This document shows, piece after piece, positions 25,931 to 33,595 of a stretch of 64,000 nt of DNA. The notes under the pieces are model-generated. The model had not been told where the DNA came from, made no database searches, and was given only the letters and a program-made list of their open reading frames with translations. The position numbers were made by a program, and so were the translations under genes. Numbering within the stretch: the stretch's first letter is position 1; every line of letters begins with the position of its first letter. Where the stretch lies: assembly GCF_034427435.1 (NCBI RefSeq), contig NZ_JAXQNP010000002.1, positions 1,426,001-1,490,000 on the forward strand. The letters are read 5' to 3'. This DNA is from Nitrospirillum sp034427435. GTDB lineage: Bacteria > Pseudomonadota > Alphaproteobacteria > Azospirillales > Azospirillaceae.

Positions 25931-26728
25931 ATGCTGCGTAAGTTCCTGCCCGCGCTCGCCGCCCTTCTCCTTGCCCTTCCCCTTCCCGCCTGGGCGGGCA
26001 AGCTGGAGGATATCCGCCAGCGCGGCGTGCTGCGCGTGGGCGTGTCCCTGGGCGGGGAGCCCGTCGGCTTCCGCGATGACCGCAACGCCCCGGCCGGCTA
26101 TGACGTGGACGTGGCCAAGCGGCTGGCGGACAAGCTGGGCGTGACGGTGGAGTTCACCGACGTTTCCGGCGACGCCCGGGTCAGCATGCTGGTGTCCGGC
26201 CAGATCGACGTGGCGGTGGCCAACCTGACGGCCACGCCGGAACGGGCCAAGACCATCGCCTTCACCATTCCCTACAACCGCGTCGGCCTGCGCGTCATCG
26301 CGCAGAAGAGTGCCGGCATCAACCAGTTGTCGGACCTGGCCGGCAAGAAGGTGGTGGTGGGCCGGGGTACGACGGGCGAGGCCTTCCTGCGCCAGGCGGT
26401 GCCGGGGGCGAAGCTGGTGTTCACCGACACCTTCGCGCCCGATGGCGTGCTGCTGCTGGTGCAGCGGCGGGTGGACGCCGGCATCGAGGATTTATCCATG
26501 ATGGATTACCTGGCCAGCACCAACCCCGCCCTGAAGACGCTGCCCGACCTGTATTCCAACGCCCCCATCGCCATCGGCCTGGCCCAGGGCGACCCGGATT
26601 TCCTGCGCTGGCTCAACGGCTTCGTCGCCGACTACATCACCTCCGGCGCGTACCAGGCCAACTACCGCAAATGGTGGGGCAAGGACGCGGCCGTCCCGGC
26701 GCTGTCCGCCGCCGCCCCAGCGGGCTGA
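25931..26728 (+). CDS. Periplasmic substrate-binding protein of the amino-acid ABC importer
   Basis: Solute receptor (SBP family 3), 265 residues with signal peptide MLRKFLPALAALLLALPLP (cleavage near AWAG). The family signature region follows: IRQRGVLRVGVSLGGEPVGF and DVDVAKRLADKLGV. The amino-acid binding loop is DVAVANLTATPERAKTIAFTIPY. It follows the asparaginase by nine bases and completes the operon. Its last bases abut the convergent LacI gene. Specificity cannot be read reliably from sequence. Confidence 0.9.
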   Translation: MLRKFLPALAALLLALPLPAWAGKLEDIRQRGVLRVGVSLGGEPVGFRDDRNAPAGYDVDVAKRLADKLGVTVEFTDVSGDARVSMLVSGQIDVAVANLTATPERAKTIAFTIPYNRVGLRVIAQKSAGINQLSDLAGKKVVVGRGTTGEAFLRQAVPGAKLVFTDTFAPDGVLLLVQRRVDAGIEDLSMMDYLASTNPALKTLPDLYSNAPIAIGLAQGDPDFLRWLNGFVADYITSGAYQANYRKWWGKDAAVPALSAAAPAG

Positions 26729-27739
26729 TCAGCCGGTCAGCCGGGGATGGAAGCGCGTGGGCAGGGTCAGGGGCCAGGGGCCGGTGGCGGCCCCCGTCAG
26801 CACGGCGATGACCGCCGCCACATAGGCCTGCTTGTCGAAACCGATGGACGAGATGGGATAGGCGTCGAAGTCCGTCAGCGACAGGTTGTCGAAGCCGTAC
26901 AGGCGGGTGGTGGTGGCGCGACCACCGGGAAAGTCGCCCCGCAGGCGGTCCAGCACGCCCATGGCCATGGCGTCCGAGGTGCAGAAGATGGCGTCCGGCC
27001 GGGGCGCCAAGGCCAGCGCCTCCCCCGCCCTGTGCCCGCTGGCATAGGAATAGTCGCCCTGCAGGCTGGTGGTCAGGCGGATGCCGTGGGCGGCCAGCGC
27101 TGCGTGGTACAGCCGGATACGCGCCTGTTCCAGAACGGAGGTGGGACGCCCCGTCACCAGGGCGGCCGTCTTCACCCCCTGGGCGGCGGCATGGGCCACC
27201 GCCTCGGCGATGCCCACCCGTTCATCCGGGATGACGGCGGGCGATTCAGGATCGTGCCGGCCGTTCAGCATCAGCACCAGCTCGCTGCGGAACAGGGTGC
27301 GGACGGTGGCGGCGTCGGCGAAGTCGGAAAAGACGATGGCCGCGTCGACGTGATAGGCGACACCGGTGCGCAGAAAGGACTCCACCCGGTCGCTGGACCC
27401 GACGCGGACGAAGATCACCTGCTTGCCCGTGTTCTGCACCGCCGCCAGCAAAGGATCGAACAGATCCAGGTCGCTCAGGTCGTGGATGTGGTTGACGACG
27501 ACGGCCACCAGATTGACGCTTTTGGTGGTCAGGCTGCGGGCCAGCAGGTTGGGGCGGAAGCCCAGTTCCTGCGCCGCCTGCAGCACGCGCGCCTTCTTTT
27601 CCGCCGAGACCGGGCGCTGTTCATCCGACAGGGCCCGGGACGCCACCGCCCGCGACACGCCGGCCCGCTGGGCCACGTCGCTGATGGTGGGGTTGGTTGG
27701 CAGGGGCGCGCCCAGTTTGTCAGTCCCGGTCCCATCCAT
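26729..27739 (-). CDS. LacI-family transcriptional regulator
   Basis: Local repressor candidate for the surrounding genes. The ATG at 27739, preceded by GGGGAGG about 11 bases upstream, gives 336 residues; a GTG at 27772 would add 11 residues but has no clear ribosome site. The N-terminal helix-turn-helix TISDVAQRAGVSRAVASRALS is followed by the hinge helix (RPNLLARSLTTKSVNLVAVVV) and a periplasmic-binding-protein-like effector domain with VLMLNGRHDPESPAVIPDE. Its stop is immediately next to that of the binding-protein gene, and its 5' end faces the ROK kinase. LacI regulators usually sense sugars, which supports a glycoconjugate rather than a plain amino acid as inducer. Confidence 0.9.
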   Translation of the reverse strand: MDGTGTDKLGAPLPTNPTISDVAQRAGVSRAVASRALSDEQRPVSAEKKARVLQAAQELGFRPNLLARSLTTKSVNLVAVVVNHIHDLSDLDLFDPLLAAVQNTGKQVIFVRVGSSDRVESFLRTGVAYHVDAAIVFSDFADAATVRTLFRSELVLMLNGRHDPESPAVIPDERVGIAEAVAHAAAQGVKTAALVTGRPTSVLEQARIRLYHAALAAHGIRLTTSLQGDYSYASGHRAGEALALAPRPDAIFCTSDAMAMGVLDRLRGDFPGGRATTTRLYGFDNLSLTDFDAYPISSIGFDKQAYVAAVIAVLTGAATGPWPLTLPTRFHPRLTG

Positions 27740-27773
27740 CCCAGCCACGACCTCCCCATCCCTTTCCGGCACT

Positions 27774-27829
27774 GGTAACAGGCAGCCGGTTTCCTATAAA
27801 ACCGGGTGCCACGGTGAAAGAAGATTTCA
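27774..27829. promoter_or_regulatory. Operator-rich spacer between the LacI gene and the ROK kinase gene
   Basis: Three symmetric elements crowd this short divergent spacer: the half-site GGTAACAGG (27774-27782), CCGGTTT-N6-AAACCGG (27786-27805) and TGAAA-N5-TTTCA (27815-27829). A further palindrome, AAGATTT-C-AAATCTT at 27821-27835, overlaps the last and the kinase start codon. The first and third resemble elements upstream of the hydrolase and the ABC operon. Autoregulation by the LacI protein plus control of the kinase is the simplest reading. Confidence 0.55.
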
Positions 27830-27833
27830 AATC

Positions 27834-28757
27834 TTGATATACTGTTTCGATATCGGCGGGTCATACATTTCCCTGGGGACAGCCCATACGGATGTCGCTG
27901 TGACGGGCGCCGTCACCCGCGTGGGCCGGGTACCCACCCCGGCCCAGGACCGCGCTGCCTTCATCCAGGCGCTGGCGGACCTGCTGGCGCAGGCGCCCGG
28001 TCCCGCCGACGCCCCCGTGGCCCTGGCGCTGGCCGGCGGCATCGACCCCGCCACGGGCCTGGCCAGTTGCGCCAACATCCCTTGCCTGACCGGGACGCCC
28101 CTGGTGGCCGACCTGGCCGCGGCGCTGGGCCGGCCGGTGGTGGTGGGCAACGACGCCGCCTGCTTCGTCCTGGCGGAGGCGATGGCGGGTGCCGGCCGCG
28201 GCCAGGATGTCGTCTTCGGCATCATCCTGGGCACGGGCGTGGGCGGTGGCCTTGTGGTGGACGGCCGGCTGGTGCCGGGGGCGGGGGAGTGGGGCCACGG
28301 CCCGGTGGTGAAGCACATCGCCGGCGATCCGCCCGTCACGCTGCCGCGCCTGCCCTGCGGCTGCGGCCATGCCGGCTGCGTCGACACCATCGGCGGCGCG
28401 CGCGGGCTGGAGCGTCTGCACCAGGCCCTGCATGGCGTCCGGCGGGACAGCCAGGCGCTGACGGCGGCCTGGGCGGCCGGTGAGCCGGCGGCGATGCGGA
28501 CGATGGAGATCTATGTCGACCTGGTGGCGGATCCCCTGGCGGTGGTGGTGAACGCCATCGGCCCCGGTGTGGTGCCGGTGGGGGGCGGGCTGTCGTCGGA
28601 CGCCGCCCTGGTTTCGGCGTTGGATCGGGCCGTCCGGGCCCGTATCCTGCGGCGCACCAGCGGCCCGCTGTTGGTGCCCACGGCCCTGGGTGGGGCCGCC
28701 GGCATGCTGGGCGCCGCCATCCTGGGCGCCCAATGGTTGGACTCGAACAGGGCTTGA
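27834..28757 (+). CDS. ROK-family sugar kinase (N-acetylglucosamine kinase-like)
   Basis: The TTG at 27834, ten bases after an AAGAAG site, places the ROK N-terminal phosphate-binding motif FDIGGSYISLG at residues 5-15 and gives 307 residues. Landmarks are the catalytic Asp in VVGNDAACFVLAE, the glycine-rich GIILGTGVGGGLVVDGRLV, the substrate-binding EWGHGPVVKH, and the zinc cluster CGCGHAGCVDT. ROK kinases of this size phosphorylate glucose, ManNAc or GlcNAc. Next to a glycosylasparaginase, GlcNAc is the natural guess, but N-acetylmannosamine or glucose cannot be excluded. The frame is open far upstream, opposite the LacI gene, but that part is not kinase sequence. Confidence 0.82.
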   Translation: MIYCFDIGGSYISLGTAHTDVAVTGAVTRVGRVPTPAQDRAAFIQALADLLAQAPGPADAPVALALAGGIDPATGLASCANIPCLTGTPLVADLAAALGRPVVVGNDAACFVLAEAMAGAGRGQDVVFGIILGTGVGGGLVVDGRLVPGAGEWGHGPVVKHIAGDPPVTLPRLPCGCGHAGCVDTIGGARGLERLHQALHGVRRDSQALTAAWAAGEPAAMRTMEIYVDLVADPLAVVVNAIGPGVVPVGGGLSSDAALVSALDRAVRARILRRTSGPLLVPTALGGAAGMLGAAILGAQWLDSNRA

Positions 28758-28774
28758 AGAAGGGGAATGCGGGG

Positions 28775-29518
28775 ATGACGCGGGTGGATACGAATTGCGT
28801 GCGGCTTGAGGTGTGCGTGGACAGCCCGGCCGGGGTGGCCGCCGCCGTCAAGGGCGGGGCCGACCGGCTGGAACTGTGCGCCGCGCTTGTGGTGGGCGGC
28901 CTGACCCCTTCCCGCGGGCTGATGGCCTTGGCGGCGGCCTGCGGCAAGCCCGCCTACGCCATGATCCGCCCCCGGCCCGGCGATTTCGTCTATGGCCCGT
29001 CCGACCTGGACGTCATGGGTGACGACATCGACACGGCGCGGGCCCTGGGCCTGCCGGGCGTGGTGCTGGGCGCCAGCCTGCCCAATGGCGAACTGGACGC
29101 GGCGGCCCTGTCCATCCTGGTCGACCGGGCCGGCGGCCTGGGCCTGACCCTGCACCGCGCCATCGACCTGACCCCCGACCCCATCGAGGCGCTGGACATC
29201 GCCATCGAGCTGGGCTTCGAACGGGTGCTGACCTCCGGCGGCGCCCGCTCGGCGGTCGAGGGGGTTGAGACCATCGCCGAGCTGGTGGAACACGCCCGGG
29301 GCCGCATCAGCATCATGGCCGGCAGCGGCGTGAACGCCGACAACGCGGTCGACCTCATCCGCCAGACCGGCGTGACCGAGGTCCATGCCTCCTGCGGCAT
29401 GGCTCCGGCGGTGGTGGATGAGCACCTGTTGCACTTCGGCTTCGTCCAGCCCGGCGCGCGGGAGACGGACGCGGCCACGGTCATGTGGCTGGCGGCGGCG
29501 ATCCGGGATATCTACTGA
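28775..29518 (+). CDS. cutC: CutC-family protein
   Basis: A 247-residue TIM-barrel protein of the CutC family. The ATG at 28775 follows a GAAGGGG site. Conserved segments are RLEVCVDSPAGVAAAVKGGADRLELCA, GGLTPSRGLM, MIRPRPGDFVY, LHRAIDLTPDP, RVLTSGGARSAVEG and IMAGSGVNADN, with EVHASCG near the end. The family was named for copper homeostasis, but that role is poorly supported and members often sit beside sugar-catabolism genes. Here it follows the ROK kinase by 17 bases in the same direction, so a role in the same catabolic pathway is more likely than copper handling. Confidence 0.88.
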   Translation: MTRVDTNCVRLEVCVDSPAGVAAAVKGGADRLELCAALVVGGLTPSRGLMALAAACGKPAYAMIRPRPGDFVYGPSDLDVMGDDIDTARALGLPGVVLGASLPNGELDAAALSILVDRAGGLGLTLHRAIDLTPDPIEALDIAIELGFERVLTSGGARSAVEGVETIAELVEHARGRISIMAGSGVNADNAVDLIRQTGVTEVHASCGMAPAVVDEHLLHFGFVQPGARETDAATVMWLAAAIRDIY

Positions 29519-29591
29519 CGGCGCCTTGCCGTCATTGGTCCTTGGTGCGATCATGTCCATGGGATGTCCATGGACGTGAGGGAAAACGGCG

Positions 29592-29858
29592 ATGGCTGCG
29601 ACGGCTCGACTGGTGGTTCAGATGACGCCGACGGAAAAGCGCCGGCTCACCGCCCAGGCCAAGCGGCTGGGCGTCTCCACCTCTGAATTCGTGCGCCGGC
29701 GGGTCGCTGAAGACGATCTGGTCGAAAACCGCGAAGAGATCGAAGCCCTGCTGGCTACCCTGGCGGATGCCGCCCCGCGCATCCTGGCCAGCCTGGATCG
29801 GTCCATCGCCGAAGCCGAGGCGGCGATCGACGAGGTGCGGGAGCGTCGCCCCTCATGA
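29592..29858 (+). CDS. Small ribbon-helix-helix-like protein
   Basis: An 88-residue protein whose N-terminal 45 residues (RLVVQMTPTEKRRLTAQAKR followed by LGVSTSEFVRRRVAEDD) look like a ribbon-helix-helix DNA-binding fold of the type in CopG-like antitoxins and some plasmid relaxosome accessory proteins. The C-terminal half is a charged amphipathic helix (ILASLDRSIAEAEAAIDEVR). Its stop overlaps the next start by ATGA, so the two are one translation unit. No relaxase, integrase or plasmid gene is nearby. I do not recognise a named family. Confidence 0.65.
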   Translation: MAATARLVVQMTPTEKRRLTAQAKRLGVSTSEFVRRRVAEDDLVENREEIEALLATLADAAPRILASLDRSIAEAEAAIDEVRERRPS

Positions 29859-30091
29859 GTTTCGGCGAAAAGATCCTGAACGGCCTGCGCACTGTTGTGC
29901 TGATTGAGGAACGGGTGCAGCGGCTGGATGGCACCGTTTCCGATCTGCGCCGGGAGACGACCAAGGCGCTGGCCGATCATGAGCGCCGTCTTACCCGGCT
30001 GGAAACCATTGTCGAGATCGCACGGCCGGATGGCGCCACCCTGCGCATCAGCCGTCAACCGGAAAGCGACAACGGTTCCGGCGGCGGCTGA
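29855..30091 (+). CDS. Small coiled-coil protein, partner of the upstream ribbon-helix-helix gene
   Basis: A 78-residue acidic/basic helical protein. Residues 3-20 (FGEKILNGLRTVVLIEERVQ) form an amphipathic helix, followed by heptad-like leucines (RLDGTVSDLRRETTKAL and HERRLTRLETIVEIA) that suggest a short coiled coil. The tail is Gly/Ser-rich. It is translationally coupled to the preceding gene. It could be the second member of a toxin-antitoxin-like or other two-gene regulatory unit, but there is no recognisable toxin motif. Function unknown. Confidence 0.6.
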   Translation: MSFGEKILNGLRTVVLIEERVQRLDGTVSDLRRETTKALADHERRLTRLETIVEIARPDGATLRISRQPESDNGSGGG

Positions 30092-30143
30092 ATTTAGAGC
30101 CGCTCTAACCAGAAACGCGCTCGGCTCTAAGTGCTTATTCAGC

Positions 30144-30189
30144 GAGCGGATTTACGCTCCAAAGCGATTCCGCTTTTCCGCGATCCGCT
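30144..30189 (+). repeat. Dispersed repeat family 2, copy 1
   Basis: This 46-base segment (GAGCGGATTTACGCTCCAAA ... CGCGATCCGCT) is matched at 42 of 46 positions by the reverse complement of 51286-51331. The ends (AGCGGAT / ATCCGCT) are themselves complementary, so each copy can fold into a long stem. It lies between the small coiled-coil gene and the ubiD stop. Confidence 0.75.
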
Positions 30190-30202
30190 TTGGGCATCCG
30201 GC

Positions 30203-31732
30203 TCACTTCCGCCAGATCGGCTTGCCACTGCCCGGCAGGCCATAGCTGGCCCATTTGCGGCTGACCTCCTCCACCGTCTTGGCGTCCATGGCGATCTTCT
30301 CGCCCCATTCGCGGTGGGTTTCGGGGGGCAGCTTGTTGGTGGCGTCCAGGCCGACCTTGCCGCCCAACCCGGATTCGGGGCTGGCGAAGTCCAGATAGTC
30401 GATGGGCGTGCCCTCGATGACGGTGATGTCGCGCGCCGGGTCCATGCGGGTGGACACCGCCCACATCACGTCCTTCCAGTCGCGGGCGTTGATGTCGTCG
30501 TCCACGACGATCACCCACTTCGTGTACATGAACTGCCGCAGGAAGGACCACACGCCCATCATCACCCGCTTGGCATGGCCCGGGTAGGTCTTGCGCATCG
30601 AGACGACGGCGATGCGGTAGGAACAGCCCTCCGGCGGCAGCCAGAAATCGACGATCTCCGGGAACTGCTGGCGCAGCAGGGGGATGAAGACCTCATTCAG
30701 GGACTCGCCCAGGACCGAGGGTTCATCCGGCGGCCGGCCGGTGAAGGTGGACAGATAGATGGGGTCGCGGCGCATGGTGATGGCCGTGACCTGGAAGACG
30801 GGGAACTTCTCGACCGAGTTGTAATAGCCGGTGTGGTCGCCATAGGGCCCCTCGTCGGCGTATTCGTCCAGCGAGACATAGCCTTCCAGGACGATCTCGG
30901 ACTGGGCCGGCACCTTCAGGGGCACGGTCTTGCAATCCACCAGGTCGACCTTCTTGCCGCGCAGCATGCCGGCGAACTGATACTCCGACAACGTTTCGGG
31001 CACCGGGGTCACGGCGGCCAGGATAGTGCCGGGATCGGCGCCCAGCACCACGGCGGCGGGCAGGGGCTCGCGCTTGCCGGCGGCCTTCCAGCGGTGATGG
31101 TGCTGGGCCCCGCCGCGGTGCTTCAGCCAGCGCATGATGGTGCGGTCGCGCCCCAGAACCTGCATGCGGTAGATGCCCAGGTTGAAGCGGTCTTCCGCCA
31201 TGCCGCCCCGGTCGTTGGCGGTGGGCCCCTGGGTCACCACCAGGGGCCAGGTGATGAGGGGGCCGGGCTCACCGGGCCAGCAGCTCTGGATGGGCAGTCG
31301 GCCCAGATCGATCTGGTCGCCGGTCAGCACCACCTCCTGGCAAGGCGCGCTGCCCACCGTGCGCGGGCGCATGGCCATGACCGTCTTGACCAGGGGCAGC
31401 ATCTCCCACGCGTCGCGCAGGCCGCGCGGCGGTTCCGGCTGCTTCAGGAAGGCCAGCGTCTCCCCCACCTCGCGCAGCTCATGCGGCTCGCGGTCCATGC
31501 CCCAGGCCACCCGCTCCACCGTGCCGAACAGGTTGACCAGCACCGGTATCTCCGACCGGCTGCCGTCCGCCTTGGTCACGTTCTCGAAGATCACGGCGGG
31601 GCCGCCCTCGGCCAGCAGCCGGGTCTGGATTTCGGTCATCTCCAGCACGGTGGACACCGGGGTCTTGACCCGCACCAGGCGGCCCGACTGTTCCAGCCGG
31701 TCGATGAACTCACGCAGGGAGGCGTAGGGCAT
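30203..31732 (-). CDS. ubiD: 4-hydroxy-3-polyprenylbenzoate decarboxylase UbiD
   Basis: Prenylated-FMN-dependent decarboxylase of ubiquinone biosynthesis, 509 residues, the usual size. Recognisable UbiD blocks are SLREFIDRLEQSGRLVRV at the N-terminus, VTKADGSRSEIPVLVNLFG, LPIQSCWPGEPGPLITWPLV, NLGIYRMQVLGRDRTIMRWL, HHHRWKAAGKREPLPAAVVLG and EFPVF-type segments further on, including YADEGPYGDHTGYYN. Its prFMN-supplying partner UbiX is not in the window. ubiA lies on the same strand upstream, separated only by the ETF methyltransferase gene, so the ubiquinone genes are probably co-transcribed. Confidence 0.95.
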   Translation of the reverse strand: MPYASLREFIDRLEQSGRLVRVKTPVSTVLEMTEIQTRLLAEGGPAVIFENVTKADGSRSEIPVLVNLFGTVERVAWGMDREPHELREVGETLAFLKQPEPPRGLRDAWEMLPLVKTVMAMRPRTVGSAPCQEVVLTGDQIDLGRLPIQSCWPGEPGPLITWPLVVTQGPTANDRGGMAEDRFNLGIYRMQVLGRDRTIMRWLKHRGGAQHHHRWKAAGKREPLPAAVVLGADPGTILAAVTPVPETLSEYQFAGMLRGKKVDLVDCKTVPLKVPAQSEIVLEGYVSLDEYADEGPYGDHTGYYNSVEKFPVFQVTAITMRRDPIYLSTFTGRPPDEPSVLGESLNEVFIPLLRQQFPEIVDFWLPPEGCSYRIAVVSMRKTYPGHAKRVMMGVWSFLRQFMYTKWVIVVDDDINARDWKDVMWAVSTRMDPARDITVIEGTPIDYLDFASPESGLGGKVGLDATNKLPPETHREWGEKIAMDAKTVEEVSRKWASYGLPGSGKPIWRK

Positions 31733-31789
31733 GGGGAAACGTCCAGGTAGGAAATCAGGCGGTAAAGGAGCGGATGCGGCCCCGTCCGG

Positions 31790-32464
31790 TCAAGCCTCCA
31801 CCCGCCAGACGACGCTGTCGCGGTGGGTGCGGTCCTCCAGCTCCAGCGTCGTGGGCACGCGGTAGGTGGCCAGGGGAACCAGCCCATCCTTCGGCAGGTA
31901 TGTACGGCCGGGATCCCCCATCAGGATCACCAGGCCGTCGCCGGCCAGGTCGCGCAGCCAGGCCATGACCCGCTCGGCCATCGGCTTCTCGTAACAGACG
32001 TCGCCCACCAGCACCACGTCGATGTCCGCCAGGGGCTGGCCCACCACGTCACGCTCCTCCGCCGTCAAGGCCACGCCGTTCAAGCTGGCGTTCAGCGCGA
32101 TGGCGGCGATGGCGTAGGCGTCGATCTCCACGGCGGTGACGCTGGTGGCGCCGGCCTTGGCCGCCGCGATGGCGATCAAGCCGGACCCGGCGGCGAAGTC
32201 CAGGACGCGGCGGCCGCGCACCAGCTCCGGATGGTCCAGCACATGCCTTGCCACCGCCTGGCCGCCGGCCCAAGGGAACGCCCAGAAGGGCGGCGGCAGG
32301 TCCTTGGCGGCCAGCGTCTCTTCCGTCGCCAGCCACAGGGGCGTGATCTCGGTCGCGGTCAGCAGGGTCAGCTCCGGCACCAGGGCCGGGGCCTCGGGCG
32401 CGGTGTTGGCGCGGATGAAGGCGGCGCGGTCCGCCGGTTCACCGCCAACTGGCCCGCCGCTCAA
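31790..32464 (-). CDS. Class I SAM methyltransferase, ETF-beta lysine methyltransferase-like
   Basis: A 224-residue methyltransferase whose most likely start is TTG at 32464, overlapping the ubiA stop (TTGA); no ATG or GTG lies between that point and the first conserved residues. The SAM-binding core is RRVLDFAAGSGLIAIAAAKAGA, preceded by PPFWAFPWAGGQAVARHVLD. That segment closely recalls mitochondrial ETFBKMT (METTL20), which methylates lysines of electron-transfer flavoprotein beta; a bacterial counterpart is known in Agrobacterium. Post-motif DVVLVGDVCYEKPMAE fits the DxxY-type lysine methyltransferases. Many databases label such genes ribosomal L11 methyltransferase or nicotinamide methyltransferase, which I think is wrong here. 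Confidence 0.78.
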   Translation of the reverse strand: MSGGPVGGEPADRAAFIRANTAPEAPALVPELTLLTATEITPLWLATEETLAAKDLPPPFWAFPWAGGQAVARHVLDHPELVRGRRVLDFAAGSGLIAIAAAKAGATSVTAVEIDAYAIAAIALNASLNGVALTAEERDVVGQPLADIDVVLVGDVCYEKPMAERVMAWLRDLAGDGLVILMGDPGRTYLPKDGLVPLATYRVPTTLELEDRTHRDSVVWRVEA

Positions 32465-33402
32465 GACGCGCCCGCCATGCCCAGGATGATGCTGCCCAGC
32501 AGCACCCAGCCGGCGACGCGGGCGGCCTTGAAGGCGGCCAGGCTGTCGGCCGGGTCGTCGGGCCGCCACTGCCAGGCCTGGCGCAGCAGCAGGGCGCCGG
32601 TGGCGCCCACGCCCAGATAGGCCAGGGGGTGGATGCCGGCGGCGGCCACCGCCACCGCCCACAGCGCCGTGGCGCCGGCGTAGAAGCCCAGGATCCACCG
32701 CTTGGCGGCGGGACCCAAGCGCAGCGCGGTGGATTTCACGCCCACCTTGACGTCGTCCTCGCGGTCCTGGTGGGCATAGATGGTATCATAGCCCAAGGTC
32801 CACAGGATGCCGCCGGCGTAGAGCAGGACAGGGGGCCAGGCGAGTTCGCCGCGCACCGCCATCCAGCCCAGCAGCGCCCCCCAGTTGAAGGTCAGGCCCA
32901 GGAAGGCCTGTGGCCACCAGGTGATGCGCTTCATCAGGGGATATGCGGCCACCAGCACCAGGGAGGCGGCACCCAGCGCGATGGTGGCGCCGTTCATTTG
33001 TACCAGCACGCCCAGGCCCACCAGGCACTGGGCCACCAGGAAGGCGATGGCCTGGGGCACGCTGACGGCGCCACTGGGGATGGGCCGCACGCGGGTGCGC
33101 TCCACCAGCGCGTCGAAGTCCCGGTCCAGGATGTCGTTGATGGTGCAGCCGGCACCCCGCATGACCACGGCGCCGATGGCGAACAAGACCATCAGCCATA
33201 GGTCCGGCGCCTGCCCCGGCCGGACGGCCAGCGCGATGGACCACCAGCTGGGCAGCAGCAGCAGCCAGGTGCCGATGGGGCGGTCCAGCCGCGCCAGGCG
33301 CGCGTAGGGCCGCGCCGGGGGCGGCAGGTATCGGTCCACCCAATTGCCCCGCCGGATGTCGGTATGGCCGGCGCCTAGGGGTTCGCTGGTTTCGCTGGGC
33401 AT
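32461..33402 (-). CDS. ubiA: 4-hydroxybenzoate polyprenyltransferase UbiA
   Basis: Integral membrane prenyltransferase that attaches the polyprenyl tail to 4-hydroxybenzoate. The ATG at 33402 gives 313 residues and a normal family N-terminus; the open frame upstream is not conserved in character. The two Asp-rich diphosphate-binding motifs are visible: NDILDRDFDALVERT and DTIYAHQDREDD. About eight transmembrane segments are spread through the rest. It is translationally coupled to the methyltransferase at its 3' end and divergent from rsmE across about 190 bases that include an AT-rich stretch near 33480-33550. Confidence 0.93.
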   Translation of the reverse strand: MPSETSEPLGAGHTDIRRGNWVDRYLPPPARPYARLARLDRPIGTWLLLLPSWWSIALAVRPGQAPDLWLMVLFAIGAVVMRGAGCTINDILDRDFDALVERTRVRPIPSGAVSVPQAIAFLVAQCLVGLGVLVQMNGATIALGAASLVLVAAYPLMKRITWWPQAFLGLTFNWGALLGWMAVRGELAWPPVLLYAGGILWTLGYDTIYAHQDREDDVKVGVKSTALRLGPAAKRWILGFYAGATALWAVAVAAAGIHPLAYLGVGATGALLLRQAWQWRPDDPADSLAAFKAARVAGWVLLGSIILGMAGAS

Positions 33403-33595
33403 GGCGTGGGGCCTCGGCTTCGGGTCGGTCGGCGGGACCTTAGCGGGAACGGACGGGCCGGTCACCTGTCCGGGGGCTGGGCAGACCCATGAAAAATGCT
33501 TGAGTGTTAAATGGTAGAATGGACAAAGGGACGAATGTTCCGCATCTAGGCCGTACCCGTTCCGTGTCCTTTCCCCATCCCCGCGATTGATCCTC

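Noticed and set aside
28775..29518. Copper homeostasis role for the CutC-family gene
   Set aside because: The name is historical; neighbours are sugar and amino-acid genes and no copper transporter or chaperone is nearby.
29592..29858. Plasmid mobilisation (MobC-like) label for the small ribbon-helix-helix protein
   Set aside because: Similarity is limited to a short helix pattern; no relaxase, oriT or integrated element is visible around it.
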